64,000 bases of DNA from Kribbella pratensis. GTDB taxonomy: Bacteria; Actinomycetota; Actinomycetes; Propionibacteriales; Kribbellaceae. A program made the position numbers and the translations under genes. The stretch's first letter is position 1. Each line of letters starts with the position of its first letter. Shown one piece after another: positions 57,223 through 64,000 of this stretch. The DNA is taken from assembly GCF_004366075.1 (NCBI RefSeq), contig NZ_SODU01000001.1, positions 1,054,001 to 1,118,000 of the forward strand. Reading direction: 5' to 3'. The notes below the pieces were generated by a model. The model was not told the DNA's origin, did not search any database, and saw nothing but the letters and a program-made list of their open reading frames with translations.

Positions 57223-58040
57223 GGCCGCACCTCGTCGACCGGACGCACCTCGCCGGGCACACCCGGCTCGCCGGACTCCTTCTCGGCCAGCAACGCGTGC
57301 AACCGGCCGCTGATCGCGGCGACCTCGGTCAGGTGCGCGTTCTGGCCGAGGCTGCGCGGCCGCGGGATGTCGATGTCGACGACCTCCCGCATCCGGCCCG
57401 GCCGCGGGGTCAGCACGACCACCCGGTCGGCCAGCAGGACGGCCTCCTCGATCGAGTGCGTGACGAACACGATCGTGGTGGACAGTTCCATCTTGATCCG
57501 CTGCAGTTCCTCGGACAGCTCGGTCCGGGTGAGCGCGTCGAGCGCGGAGAACGGCTCGTCCATCAGCATCACCTGCGGGTCGCGGATCAGCGACCGGCAC
57601 AACGACACCCGCTGCTGCATGCCGCCGGACAGCTCGTGCGGCAGCCGCCGCTCGAACCCCTGCAACCCGACCAGCTCGAGCAGCTGACGGGCCCGGTCCC
57701 GGTACGCCGCCTTGCCGCGATCCCCCTGGCCCTTGTCGATCTCGACCGGCAGCATCACGTTCGACAGCACCGAACGCCACGGCAGCAGGGCCGGCCGCTG
57801 GAACATGAACGAGACGTCCCGGCGCGGTCCGGTGACGGGCTGCCCCGCCACCTGAACCGCACCGGACGTCGGAGGCAGTAGTCCCGCGATCAGCCGGAGC
57901 AGCGTGGACTTGCCACAGCCGGACCGGCCGATCAGCGTGACGAACTCACCGCCGCGAACGTGCAGGTCGATCTTCTCCAGGGCGGTCACCTGGCCCTCGC
58001 GTCCGTCGAAGACCTGTCCCACGCCGTCCAGGCGAATCAT
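57219..58040 (-). CDS. ABC transporter ATP-binding protein, NitT/TauT (SsuB-like) family
   Basis: 273 aa. Walker A IGRSGCGKSTLLRLIAGL near residue 39, Q-loop FMFQRPALLPWRSVLSNV, signature HELSGGMQQRVSLCRSLI, Walker B VMLMDEPFSALDALTR and H-loop FVTHSIEEAVLLADRVVVL are complete. The LLPWRSVLSNV string is characteristic of SsuB/TauB-type importers. The ATG at 58040 is used; AGGAG lies 13 nt upstream. It lies between the binding-protein and permease genes, giving a full importer. Confidence 0.93.
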   Translation of the reverse strand: MIRLDGVGQVFDGREGQVTALEKIDLHVRGGEFVTLIGRSGCGKSTLLRLIAGLLPPTSGAVQVAGQPVTGPRRDVSFMFQRPALLPWRSVLSNVMLPVEIDKGQGDRGKAAYRDRARQLLELVGLQGFERRLPHELSGGMQQRVSLCRSLIRDPQVMLMDEPFSALDALTRTELSEELQRIKMELSTTIVFVTHSIEEAVLLADRVVVLTPRPGRMREVVDIDIPRPRSLGQNAHLTEVAAISGRLHALLAEKESGEPGVPGEVRPVDEVRP

Positions 58041-58061
58041 CCGGTTCCAGTACTCCTAACC

Positions 58062-59087
58062 TCAGCTCTTCGGCGCGAGGCTCATCGTCACGAGATCCTC
58101 GGGCTTGACCGCGCCCTTGCCGATCGCGTTCGACTCCTCGAGCAGCGAGATGACCTTCTGCACCCGCTCCTGCGTGACGTCGCCCAGCGGACCCTCGAAG
58201 CCCGTCGGCTTGATGTAGTCCTTCATGATCTTCAGTTCCGCTTTGGCGACGTCGACATCGGTGTTCGGCACGTACTTCTTCAGGATCTCGGCGGCGCCGT
58301 CCGGGTCGTCGTACGTGTCCTGCAGGCCCTTCAGCAGCGCGTTGGTGAACTTCTTCACCTGGTCCGGGTGGTCCTTGGCCATGTCCGTCCGGGTGATGAT
58401 CGCGTTCCCGTACAGCTCCGGCAGGGCCTTGCCGTACGGAAGCACGACCGCCTTGCGGTGCTTGTCCTTGTCGGCCTTCTCGATCAGCGGCTGGCCGACC
58501 ACGAACTGCCCGATGCCCTGAACCTTGCCCGACGCCAGCAGGGCCGGCAGCCCGGGCGGCGGCGAGGGGAGGAAGGTGACCGACGCCGGGTCGATACCGA
58601 CCGCCTTGGCGTAGACCGGGAACATCACCGTGTTGGTGGAGCCCGGCTGGTCGCCGATCGTCTTGCCGGGCAGATCCTTCGGGCTGTTGATGCCCAGTCC
58701 CTCGAGCGACATGATCGCGGCCATCGACCGCTGGTGGATCATGCCCGCCGTGGTGACCGGGAGCTTCTGCTTGGCGAGGGTGATCGCGATCGCGGTGAAG
58801 TCGCCGATGCCGTAGTCGGCCTGACCTCCGGCGACCAGCTTCATCACGTCGACGGTGCCGCTGCCGGGCGTGATCTTGACGTCGAAACCGGCGTCCTTGA
58901 AGTACCCCTTCTCCAGGGCGACGTACGCGTACGCCTCGCGCCCGAAGGTGTTGAACGACGTCAGGTAGTTGACCTTCTGCAACCCGTCGCCGCCGGCCTG
59001 CTTGCCGCTGTCGTCGTCGTTGCACGCACTCACCAGGGCGAGCCCCAGGACCGCCATCAGGGCGATGACGGAACGCCTCAACCTCAT
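58062..59087 (-). CDS. ABC transporter substrate-binding lipoprotein (NMT1/SsuA-like)
   Basis: 341 aa. A lipoprotein signal peptide (MRLRRSVIALMAVLGLALVS) with lipobox VSAC places it outside the membrane. The mature protein has the family pattern VNYLTSFNTFGREAYAYVAL, EKGYFKDAGFDVKITPGSGT and MKLVAGGQADYGIGDFTAIA, typical of NMT1/THI5-like and SsuA solute receptors. It is the first gene of the catabolic operon, directly behind the palindromic operator at 59109-59127. The ligand is probably a small organic acid or aromatic molecule but is not known. Confidence 0.9.
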   Translation of the reverse strand: MRLRRSVIALMAVLGLALVSACNDDDSGKQAGGDGLQKVNYLTSFNTFGREAYAYVALEKGYFKDAGFDVKITPGSGTVDVMKLVAGGQADYGIGDFTAIAITLAKQKLPVTTAGMIHQRSMAAIMSLEGLGINSPKDLPGKTIGDQPGSTNTVMFPVYAKAVGIDPASVTFLPSPPPGLPALLASGKVQGIGQFVVGQPLIEKADKDKHRKAVVLPYGKALPELYGNAIITRTDMAKDHPDQVKKFTNALLKGLQDTYDDPDGAAEILKKYVPNTDVDVAKAELKIMKDYIKPTGFEGPLGDVTQERVQKVISLLEESNAIGKGAVKPEDLVTMSLAPKS

Positions 59088-59108
59088 ATCGACCTCTCTC
59101 GTCCCGAT

Positions 59109-59127
59109 ATTTGATCAAACATCAAAT
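59109..59127. promoter_or_regulatory. Candidate GntR/FCD operator (copy 2), upstream of importer operon
   Basis: ATTTGAT-CAAAC-ATCAAAT is a perfect inverted repeat with 7-bp arms and a 5-bp spacer, 22 bp before the binding-protein gene. A 16-bp segment is shared with the site at 49763-49778. Size and AT-richness fit an FCD-type GntR operator in otherwise GC-rich DNA. Confidence 0.65.
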
Positions 59128-59466
59128 CCGGAAAGGTGGTCAATCCACCCGCGGGGTCTTCACGGGGACTTAACGTCCGCCGCGCCGGGTCCTCGCGGTC
59201 CTGCTGACCACCCGTCCTGGAGCCGTTCCCCATACCTGTCCGACAACACATGCTGTAACCGGACGGGCACCCGCCCCGACCACAGACCGTACCTGCCGCA
59301 GCAGCAGATCGCGACGCCCGCAGAGACCGAACTCGGCGACACACCGTCAAATTTGCGTAAACCTCAACTTCTTCGTGAGCCGGCCCACCCGGTCCCGGCC
59401 GGAATCACGGGTTTACCTCCGTTCACTCCGGGGAGGGAGGTGGCGGTCCCCCGGCTTTGACAGGAT
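59128..59466. other. Intergenic region between importer operon and two-component system
   Basis: About 340 bp with no convincing gene. It holds the rest of the importer promoter region, and a GTAAACC (59356) / GGTTTAC inverted pair with a long spacer. An AGGAT ribosome site lies just before the histidine kinase GTG. No tRNA-like or riboswitch fold was recognised. Confidence 0.6.
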
Positions 59467-60765
59467 GTGAGCGTGCACGAGGTGACGCGACGGGTGTGGC
59501 GGGCGATCAGTTGCCTGTGGCGTCCGTCGACGTACCTGCGCTGGGTGTACCTGCTGCTCGGCGCGGCGCTCGTCCTGGCGTTCATCCTGGTCGGCAGCGC
59601 GCTCGGCGCGGTGGTCTCCGATCTCGGCCTGCCGAAGGTTGCCACCAGCACCATCTGGGTCCTGATGGGCCTGGTGCCGCCGATCGTGCTCGGCCTGCTG
59701 CCCGCCGTCCGCGAGGTCGAGGGCATCGCGGTCGAGTCGCTGCTCGCGGTGCGGTTCGAGGAGCGGCCGCTCGGCCCGGCGCGGACCTGGCCGCAGCGGC
59801 GGCGGACCACGGTGTGGTTCTGCCTGCACCTGCTGGCCGGCGGCGTCGTCGGCATCCTCAGCACGATCGTGTTCGGCCTCGGCGCGATCTGGCTGGCCGC
59901 GCCGTTCCGCTCCCCCGGTGCTCGCGACGTCGTCCCCGGCTGGTCGTACGACGTCCACGGCGACTGGACCGACCTGTGGATGCCGGCCGCCGCGATCGGC
60001 GGTCTCGTCGGGCTGTTCCTGCTGTCGGCCGCTGTCGGCGCCCTGCTGGCGTACCTGGCGCCCCGCGTGCTCGGTCCGACCGCGGCGGAGCGCATCGAGC
60101 TCCTCGAGAAGCAGACCGCGACCCTTGCCGAGCGCAACCGTCTGGCCCGCGAACTGCACGACAGCGTCGGGCATGCGCTGAGCCTGGTCACGATCCAGGC
60201 GGCGGCAGCGCGCCGCGTGCTGGCCAGCGATCCGGAGTTCGCCGAGACCGCGCTGGCCGCGATGGAGACCTCAGCCCGCGCGGCGCTGGCAGATCTCGAC
60301 CACGTGCTCGGTCTGCTCCGCGACGACCGGCGGCCAGGCTCCCGGACCACGCCGCAGACCACGCTCGGGGGTCTGGACCGGCTGGTCGACGCCACCCGGG
60401 CCGGCGGGATCACGATCGAGGTCGAACGGTCGGGCGCGCTGGACCAACTGCCTGCCGCGGTCTCCCGGGAGGCGTACCGGATCGTCCAGGAGGGTCTGAC
60501 CAACGCGATCCGGCATGCCGGACGCCCGGCCGGCGAGCTGACCGTGCACCTGTCGATCTGCCTCGACGCATCCGGGCTGCGGCTCGTCGTGACCAACCCC
60601 GTGAGCGGCACGTCGGATCACTCCGGGGGCGGCCGCGGGTTGGCCGGGATCCGTGAAAGAGTCGCCGTACTGCGGGGAAGCGTCGACGCCGGCCCGGTCA
60701 CTCGGCCCGACGACCCGGGATGGCAACTGGCAGTGCGGTTACCCGTCAGCGTGACGAAGGGATGA
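59467..60765 (+). CDS. Two-component sensor histidine kinase, NarL-partner type (HisKA_3)
   Basis: 432 aa. Four TM helices lie in the first 200 residues (about YLRWVYLLLGAALVLAFILV; STIWVLMGLVPPIVLGLLPA; WFCLHLLAGGVVGILSTIVF; AAIGGLVGLFLLSAAVGALL). The phospho-acceptor histidine is in RNRLARELHDSVGHALSLVT near residue 235. The ATPase domain has the N box REAYRIVQEGLTNAIRHAG and a G box GGGRGLAGIRERVAVLRG. The GTG at 59467 follows AGGAT. No large extracytoplasmic sensing domain is present, so it probably senses a membrane or envelope signal. It ends 1 nt before the response regulator gene. Confidence 0.92.
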   Translation: MSVHEVTRRVWRAISCLWRPSTYLRWVYLLLGAALVLAFILVGSALGAVVSDLGLPKVATSTIWVLMGLVPPIVLGLLPAVREVEGIAVESLLAVRFEERPLGPARTWPQRRRTTVWFCLHLLAGGVVGILSTIVFGLGAIWLAAPFRSPGARDVVPGWSYDVHGDWTDLWMPAAAIGGLVGLFLLSAAVGALLAYLAPRVLGPTAAERIELLEKQTATLAERNRLARELHDSVGHALSLVTIQAAAARRVLASDPEFAETALAAMETSARAALADLDHVLGLLRDDRRPGSRTTPQTTLGGLDRLVDATRAGGITIEVERSGALDQLPAAVSREAYRIVQEGLTNAIRHAGRPAGELTVHLSICLDASGLRLVVTNPVSGTSDHSGGGRGLAGIRERVAVLRGSVDAGPVTRPDDPGWQLAVRLPVSVTKG

Positions 60766-60766
60766 C

Positions 60767-61417
60767 ATGAACCTGTCGGTGGTCGTGGTCGACGACGAGC
60801 CGCTGATCCGTAGCGGGTTGCGGGCCATCATCAACGCCGAGGAGGACCTCACGGTCGTCGGTGAGGCCGGCGACGGGGCCGAGGTGCTCCCGCTGGTACG
60901 TCGTACCGGCGCGGACGTCGTGCTGATGGACGTCCGGATGCCCGCGGTGGACGGCATCCAGGCGACGAGACTGCTGCTGGACAGCCTCGACCCGGCACCG
61001 CGCGTCCTGGTCGTCACGACGTTCGAGAACGACGACTACGTGTACGACGCGCTGCGCGCCGGAGCGTCCGGGTTCCTGCTCAAGCGGACCCCGCCGGACG
61101 ACATCATCGCGGCGATCCGGACGGTCGCGAAGAGCGAGTCGCTGCTGTTCCCGGAGGCGATCCGCGCGCTTGCCCTCGCCCACGCCGGCGCCCCGGCGGC
61201 GAGCGGACTCGACCGGTACCAGCTGACCGAGCGCGAGCAGGAGGTGCTCCGGCTGATGGCGCGCGGACTGTCGAACGCGGAGATCGCCGCGGAGCTGGTC
61301 CTCGGCCTGCAAACGGTCAAGACGCACGTCGCGAACGTGCTCGCCAAGCTCAATGCCCGGGATCGCACCCAAGCGGTGATCCGCGCCTACGAGTCAGGCT
61401 TCGTGCCCCTGCACTAG
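60767..61417 (+). CDS. Two-component response regulator, NarL/FixJ (LuxR-HTH) family
   Basis: 216 aa. The receiver domain has the acidic pair VVVVDDEPLIRSGL, the phospho-aspartate in DVVLMDVRMPAVDGIQATRL and the lysine switch ASGFLLKRTPPDDI. The C-terminal LuxR HTH is YQLTEREQEVLRLMARGLSN followed by VKTHVANVLAKLNARDRTQA. The ATG at 60767 follows the kinase stop. Target genes are unknown; neither the importer operon nor the MarR gene is shown to be one. A tandem TAGATCGCCGGAC repeat follows the stop (61416-61441). Confidence 0.94.
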   Translation: MNLSVVVVDDEPLIRSGLRAIINAEEDLTVVGEAGDGAEVLPLVRRTGADVVLMDVRMPAVDGIQATRLLLDSLDPAPRVLVVTTFENDDYVYDALRAGASGFLLKRTPPDDIIAAIRTVAKSESLLFPEAIRALALAHAGAPAASGLDRYQLTEREQEVLRLMARGLSNAEIAAELVLGLQTVKTHVANVLAKLNARDRTQAVIRAYESGFVPLH

Positions 61418-61439
61418 ATCGCCGGACTAGATCGCCGGA

Positions 61440-61988
61440 CTAGGTGCTGGCGGGGTCGTCGGCCTCGGCGAGGGTGCAGGCGTTGTGCAGCGGGTCGACG
61501 GCGTTGGCCTTCATCGCCAGGCGCTGCAGGAGGATCCGGAAGCTGGACCGCTCCGACTCGTCGAGGATGCCCAGCATCTCGTCCTCGGTGGCCCGTAGCC
61601 GCCGCTCGAGGTCACAGAGGGCCTCGTGGCCTTCGTCGGTGGGCGCGATCAGCCGCGCCCGGCGGTCGGCCGGGTCGGGCCGGCGCTGCACCAGCCCTGC
61701 CTTCTCCAGGTCGTCGAGCAGGTAGGTCATCACGGTCCGGTCGACGCCGAGCTGAGCGGCCAGGTCGAGCTGCCGTTTCGGTCCCTCGGCGCTCGTCGTG
61801 GCGAGCACCTGGTAGCCGCGCGGTCCGCCGGGCAACCCTTCCAGCGCCGCCGCGGACGCCTTCGCGTACCGCCGGAAGACGACGCCCAGCGCCCAGCCGA
61901 GGTCGGCCTCCACCGGTGCGCCACTGGCGACGGCGGGCTCGACCCCTCGCGTACCTGGGGTCGCGACGTCGGGCGGAGTACTGGACAT
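61440..61988 (-). CDS. MarR-family transcriptional regulator
   Basis: 182 aa. The winged-helix core is LDLAAQLGVDRTVMTYLLDD, LEKAGLVQRRPDPADRRARL (wing) and LIAPTDEGHEALCDLERRL. The ATG at 61988 has GGGGA upstream and lies near the palindrome at 61996-62012; a longer reading to 62075 contains the palindrome and is rejected. It is divergent from an azoreductase-like gene, a common pattern for MarR proteins that sense quinones or phenolics and derepress a quinone or azo reductase. Confidence 0.9.
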   Translation of the reverse strand: MSSTPPDVATPGTRGVEPAVASGAPVEADLGWALGVVFRRYAKASAAALEGLPGGPRGYQVLATTSAEGPKRQLDLAAQLGVDRTVMTYLLDDLEKAGLVQRRPDPADRRARLIAPTDEGHEALCDLERRLRATEDEMLGILDESERSSFRILLQRLAMKANAVDPLHNACTLAEADDPAST

Positions 61989-61995
61989 GTCCCCA

Positions 61996-62012
61996 TCGTA
62001 CGTGGTGTACGA
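61996..62012. promoter_or_regulatory. Palindrome between MarR and azoreductase genes
   Basis: TCGTAC-GTGGT-GTACGA is a perfect inverted repeat (6-bp arms, 5-bp spacer) beginning 8 bp upstream of the marR start. MarR family proteins often bind such sites to repress their own gene and the divergent reductase. The link to the reductase is inferred from position. Confidence 0.6.
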
Positions 62013-62109
62013 CACCCGGAATACGATCTGACTTGAATATGTTCTGCTCAACAGATTATCTTCGATACAGCTCAATAGAGCACGGCCCCCTCAACGTGAT
62101 GGAGAACGA

Positions 62110-62781
62110 ATGAGCACCCTGCTACGCGTCGACGCCAGCATCCGGCTGGACGGCTCGGTGTCCCGCGCGCTCGCGGACAGCGCCGAGGCCGCCTGGAAGG
62201 CTGAGCACCCGGACGGTGTCGTGGTACGGCGTGACCTCGGACGGCACCCGCTGCCCGCGACCTTGTGGCCGACGCTGGCCGCGGCCCAGGTGGGTCAGGA
62301 GCCGGTCGCCGAATCGGACCGGATGCCGCTCGCCGAGGCCCAGGCGATCGCCGACGAACTGAAGGCGGAGATCGTGAACGCCGACGCGGTCCTGCTCGCC
62401 GTACCGATGTACAACTACGGCATCGCACAGAACGTGAAGACCTGGATCGACGTGCTGGTGATCGACAAGGATCTGGCCTTCGGTTCGCGCCCACTCGTCG
62501 GCAGGCCGGCGATCTTCGCCATCGCCCGGGGCGGCGGCTACGGTCCCGGTTCGCCGAAGCACGGCTGGGACCACGCCACGCCGTACCTCGAGCGCATCTT
62601 CGGCGACGTCTTCGGGATGAACATCCGGACCGCCGCCGCGGAGCTCACCCTGGCCCCGGTCACCCCGGGCATGGAGGAGCTGATCGACGCGTCCAAGGTC
62701 TCGGAGTCCGAGGCGCACGTACAGGCCGAGAACCACGGCACCGTCGTCGCCCGCGAACTCATCGGCGGCCAGGCAGCCTAG
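62110..62781 (+). CDS. FMN-dependent NADH-azoreductase-like flavodoxin-fold protein
   Basis: 223 aa. A flavodoxin-fold quinone/azo reductase: the phosphate loop region LLRVDASIRLDGSVSRALAD, the FMN-contact stretch LLAVPMYNYGIAQNVKTWID and the later ARGGGYGPGSPKHGWDHATP are typical of AzoR. It would reduce azo dyes or quinones with NADH. The ATG at 62110 is used. Its position divergent from marR with a palindrome between fits electrophile-controlled expression. It ends 3 nt into the convergent rRNA methyltransferase gene. Confidence 0.88.
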   Translation: MSTLLRVDASIRLDGSVSRALADSAEAAWKAEHPDGVVVRRDLGRHPLPATLWPTLAAAQVGQEPVAESDRMPLAEAQAIADELKAEIVNADAVLLAVPMYNYGIAQNVKTWIDVLVIDKDLAFGSRPLVGRPAIFAIARGGGYGPGSPKHGWDHATPYLERIFGDVFGMNIRTAAAELTLAPVTPGMEELIDASKVSESEAHVQAENHGTVVARELIGGQAA

Positions 62782-63608
62782 GTCCGCGACCAGGTGGAGA
62801 GCGTGACCGACAACGTGACGATCGCGGGCTCCGGGAGTACGGCGATCTGCTGGAGCAGCTCGTGGTAGTTCAGGTGGCGCGCGCTCGGCGTCATCAGCAC
62901 GAGCTGCTCCACGGCCGAGCGGTCGAGGCGCATGGTCTCCTCGACCAGCTCGGTGCCGACGCGCTCGAACTCCCCCGCGAGCGACTCCTCCAGCCGGCGT
63001 TCCTTCTGCTCGTCGACGCTCACCATCCCGAGTACGTCGACGAGCTCGCCGAGGTGCTGCTGGTTCGGTGTGACCACGAGCAACCGGCCGCCGGGGGCCA
63101 GGACGCGGGCCATCTCGGCGGCGTTGCGCGGAGCGAACACGTTCAGCAGCAGGTTCGCCGCGCCGTCCATCAACGGCAGTTCACGCCATGCGTCGCACAC
63201 CACGGACGCGATCCGCGGGTCCGCTCGGGCCGCGCGACGGGCGGCGTACTTCGACACGTCCAGCGCGATCCCGCGGCGCTGCGGGGACAGGCCGAGGACA
63301 CCGGACAGGTAGTAGGCAGTGCCGGCGCCGACCTCGACGACCAGGTCGTCCTCGCCCAGTCCGGCCTGCAGGATCAGTGCGTCCCGGATCGGGGCGTAGT
63401 GGCCGGTGCCGAGGAAGACCGTGCGGGCGCCGACCATCGCAGCCGAGTCGCCCTCGATCCCGTTCGAGGCCGACGGCAACAAGTTCAGGTAGCCCTGCTT
63501 GGCCAGGTCGTAGGCGTGGCCGCGCGGGCAGCGCGCCGTACGGTCGTCCAGCGCCAGCCGGTCAGCACACACCGGACAACGCAGGACGGCCACCAGGTCA
63601 GCTTGCAC
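62778..63608 (-). CDS. RlmA-type 23S rRNA guanine-N1 methyltransferase
   Basis: 276 aa. The zinc-binding head is LRCPVCADRLALDDRTARCP followed by RGHAYDLAKQGYLNLLP, the hallmark of RlmA (rRNA G745/G748) enzymes. The SAM-binding motif is VVEVGAGTAYYLSGVLG, with LDVSKYAARRAAR and VFAPRNAAEMARVLAPGG after it. The GTG at 63608 is used. In actinomycetes, relatives such as TlrB protect against macrolides, but housekeeping RlmA-like proteins are common too. Resistance cannot be inferred from the sequence. Confidence 0.88.
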   Translation of the reverse strand: MQADLVAVLRCPVCADRLALDDRTARCPRGHAYDLAKQGYLNLLPSASNGIEGDSAAMVGARTVFLGTGHYAPIRDALILQAGLGEDDLVVEVGAGTAYYLSGVLGLSPQRRGIALDVSKYAARRAARADPRIASVVCDAWRELPLMDGAANLLLNVFAPRNAAEMARVLAPGGRLLVVTPNQQHLGELVDVLGMVSVDEQKERRLEESLAGEFERVGTELVEETMRLDRSAVEQLVLMTPSARHLNYHELLQQIAVLPEPAIVTLSVTLSTWSRT

Positions 63609-63613
63609 GCGGC

Positions 63614-64000
63614 CTAGGTTATGTCGCGGCTGGTGATTCGCGCCCAGGCGGCGGCGTAGAAGACGACCAGGTACCCGCCTTGGAGGAGCAGGTTGCGGCC
63701 TATCTCGTGCCAGTACGGCGGGTCGCGGAGCAGGTCGGCGAACGACTGCCAGCGATACACCAGCAGCCACGGGTGAATCGCGTGCAGCTGTGGGATCGCG
63801 GTCAGGATGCCGAGCACGATGAACGTGCCGAACGTCGCCGCCATCGCGGCCAGCGGCGTCGAGGTCAGCGACGAGACGAACAGGCCGATACCGGCGAGTC
63901 CGAGCAGCGACAGCGAGATCACGACGGCGATCCCGAGCGCGCGGAGCAGGCCCTCGCCGAGCGAGACCGTCGAGCCGGACAGCAGCAGGACGTCGCCGAC
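63614..64000 (-). CDS. ABC-2 type transporter permease, N-terminus beyond window
   Basis: Only the C-terminal 128 codons lie in the window; the reading continues off the right edge through LLLSGSTVSLGEGLLRALGI. Hydrophobic segments are ISLSLLGLAGIGLFVSSLTS, AAMAATFGTFIVLGILTAI and a last helix LLLQGGYLVVFYAAAWARI, with the family-typical loop LHAIHPWLLVYRWQSFADLL between. It resembles the ABC-2 permeases of drug or lipid exporters. The ATPase partner would be beyond the edge. It ends 5 nt before the RlmA gene. Confidence 0.75.
   Translation of the reverse strand, partial: VGDVLLLSGSTVSLGEGLLRALGIAVVISLSLLGLAGIGLFVSSLTSTPLAAMAATFGTFIVLGILTAIPQLHAIHPWLLVYRWQSFADLLRDPPYWHEIGRNLLLQGGYLVVFYAAAWARITSRDIT

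Noticed and set aside
61416-61441. Direct repeat TAGATCGCCGGAC x2 after the response regulator gene
   Set aside because: Two short copies only; too small for a CRISPR or attachment site and no hairpin for a terminator.
62778-63608. Macrolide-resistance methyltransferase (TlrB-like)
   Set aside because: Housekeeping RlmA-type enzymes have the same zinc head and SAM motifs; nothing in the context indicates resistance.
1-64000. Mobile elements, CRISPR arrays, rRNA operons, prophage structural genes
   Set aside because: None recognised by transposase motifs, repeat arrays, rRNA consensus or phage structural proteins.

Overview
The window is GC-rich, densely coded DNA with many GTG starts and start/stop overlaps, from an actinomycete. 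The run pgsA-like / DUF881 / sbp / DUF881 / gcvH / garA / merR / bifunctional nuclease / merR / gcvP (28.9-37.7 kb) follows the order of the Mycobacterium tuberculosis Rv1822-Rv1832 region. Together with a two-synthetase hydroxamate siderophore cluster, an ECF42-DGPF pair and many catabolic ABC and regulator genes, this suggests a soil Propionibacteriales member such as Kribbella. The genus is an inference, not a sequence match.

Layout. 0-2.7 kb: end of a dipeptide/oligopeptide ABC transporter operon, with the ATPase truncated by the window edge. 2.8-4.4 kb: alpha/beta hydrolase and nucleotidyltransferase. 4.4-6.2 kb: ECF sigma factor, candidate anti-sigma factor and an exported protein. 6.3-9.3 kb: TldD/TldE protease pair. 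9.3-12.2 kb: methyltransferase divergent from a 720-residue multi-pass membrane protein. 12.3-17.1 kb: an unusual neighbourhood of two divergent PfkB-fold kinases, a small membrane protein, a YunG/transglutaminase-like protein and a Mom-like GNAT protein. This is the best candidate here for something undescribed.

17.1-23.8 kb: five overlapping genes for an NRPS-independent hydroxamate siderophore (decarboxylase, synthetase, acyltransferase, monooxygenase, second synthetase) behind tandem iron-box-like palindromes. 23.9-28.9 kb: TPR membrane protein, a large protein of unknown function, an odd tRNA-Arg(UCG)-like gene and a serine beta-lactamase-fold hydrolase. 28.9-37.7 kb: the conserved glycine-cleavage / GarA / DUF881 block, with a glycine riboswitch ahead of gcvP. 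37.9-40.2 kb: DGPF protein, ECF42 sigma factor and a methyltransferase. 40.4-43.9 kb: a GH92 glycosidase without a signal peptide, overlapping a GT4 glycosyltransferase. 44.3-46.8 kb: ImuA'/ImuB mutagenesis proteins behind a perfect actinobacterial SOS box. 46.8-48.0 kb: PPOX-fold flavoprotein and PIG-L deacetylase.

48.0-59.1 kb: a minus-strand catabolic locus. It has a NitT/TauT-type ABC importer, Ldh2-type dehydrogenase, RidA, FAH-family hydrolase, SDR, flavin monooxygenase, cupin, amidohydrolase, quinone oxidoreductase and two paralogous GntR/FCD regulators. A 16-bp motif lies upstream of both the importer and the oxidoreductase, which suggests one regulon for uptake and breakdown of a probably aromatic acid. 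59.5-61.4 kb: NarL-type two-component system. 61.4-62.8 kb: divergent MarR regulator and FMN azoreductase-like gene with a palindrome between them. 62.8-64.0 kb: RlmA-type 23S rRNA methyltransferase and the end of an ABC-2 permease running off the window.

No insertion sequence, CRISPR array, rRNA or prophage structural gene was recognised.
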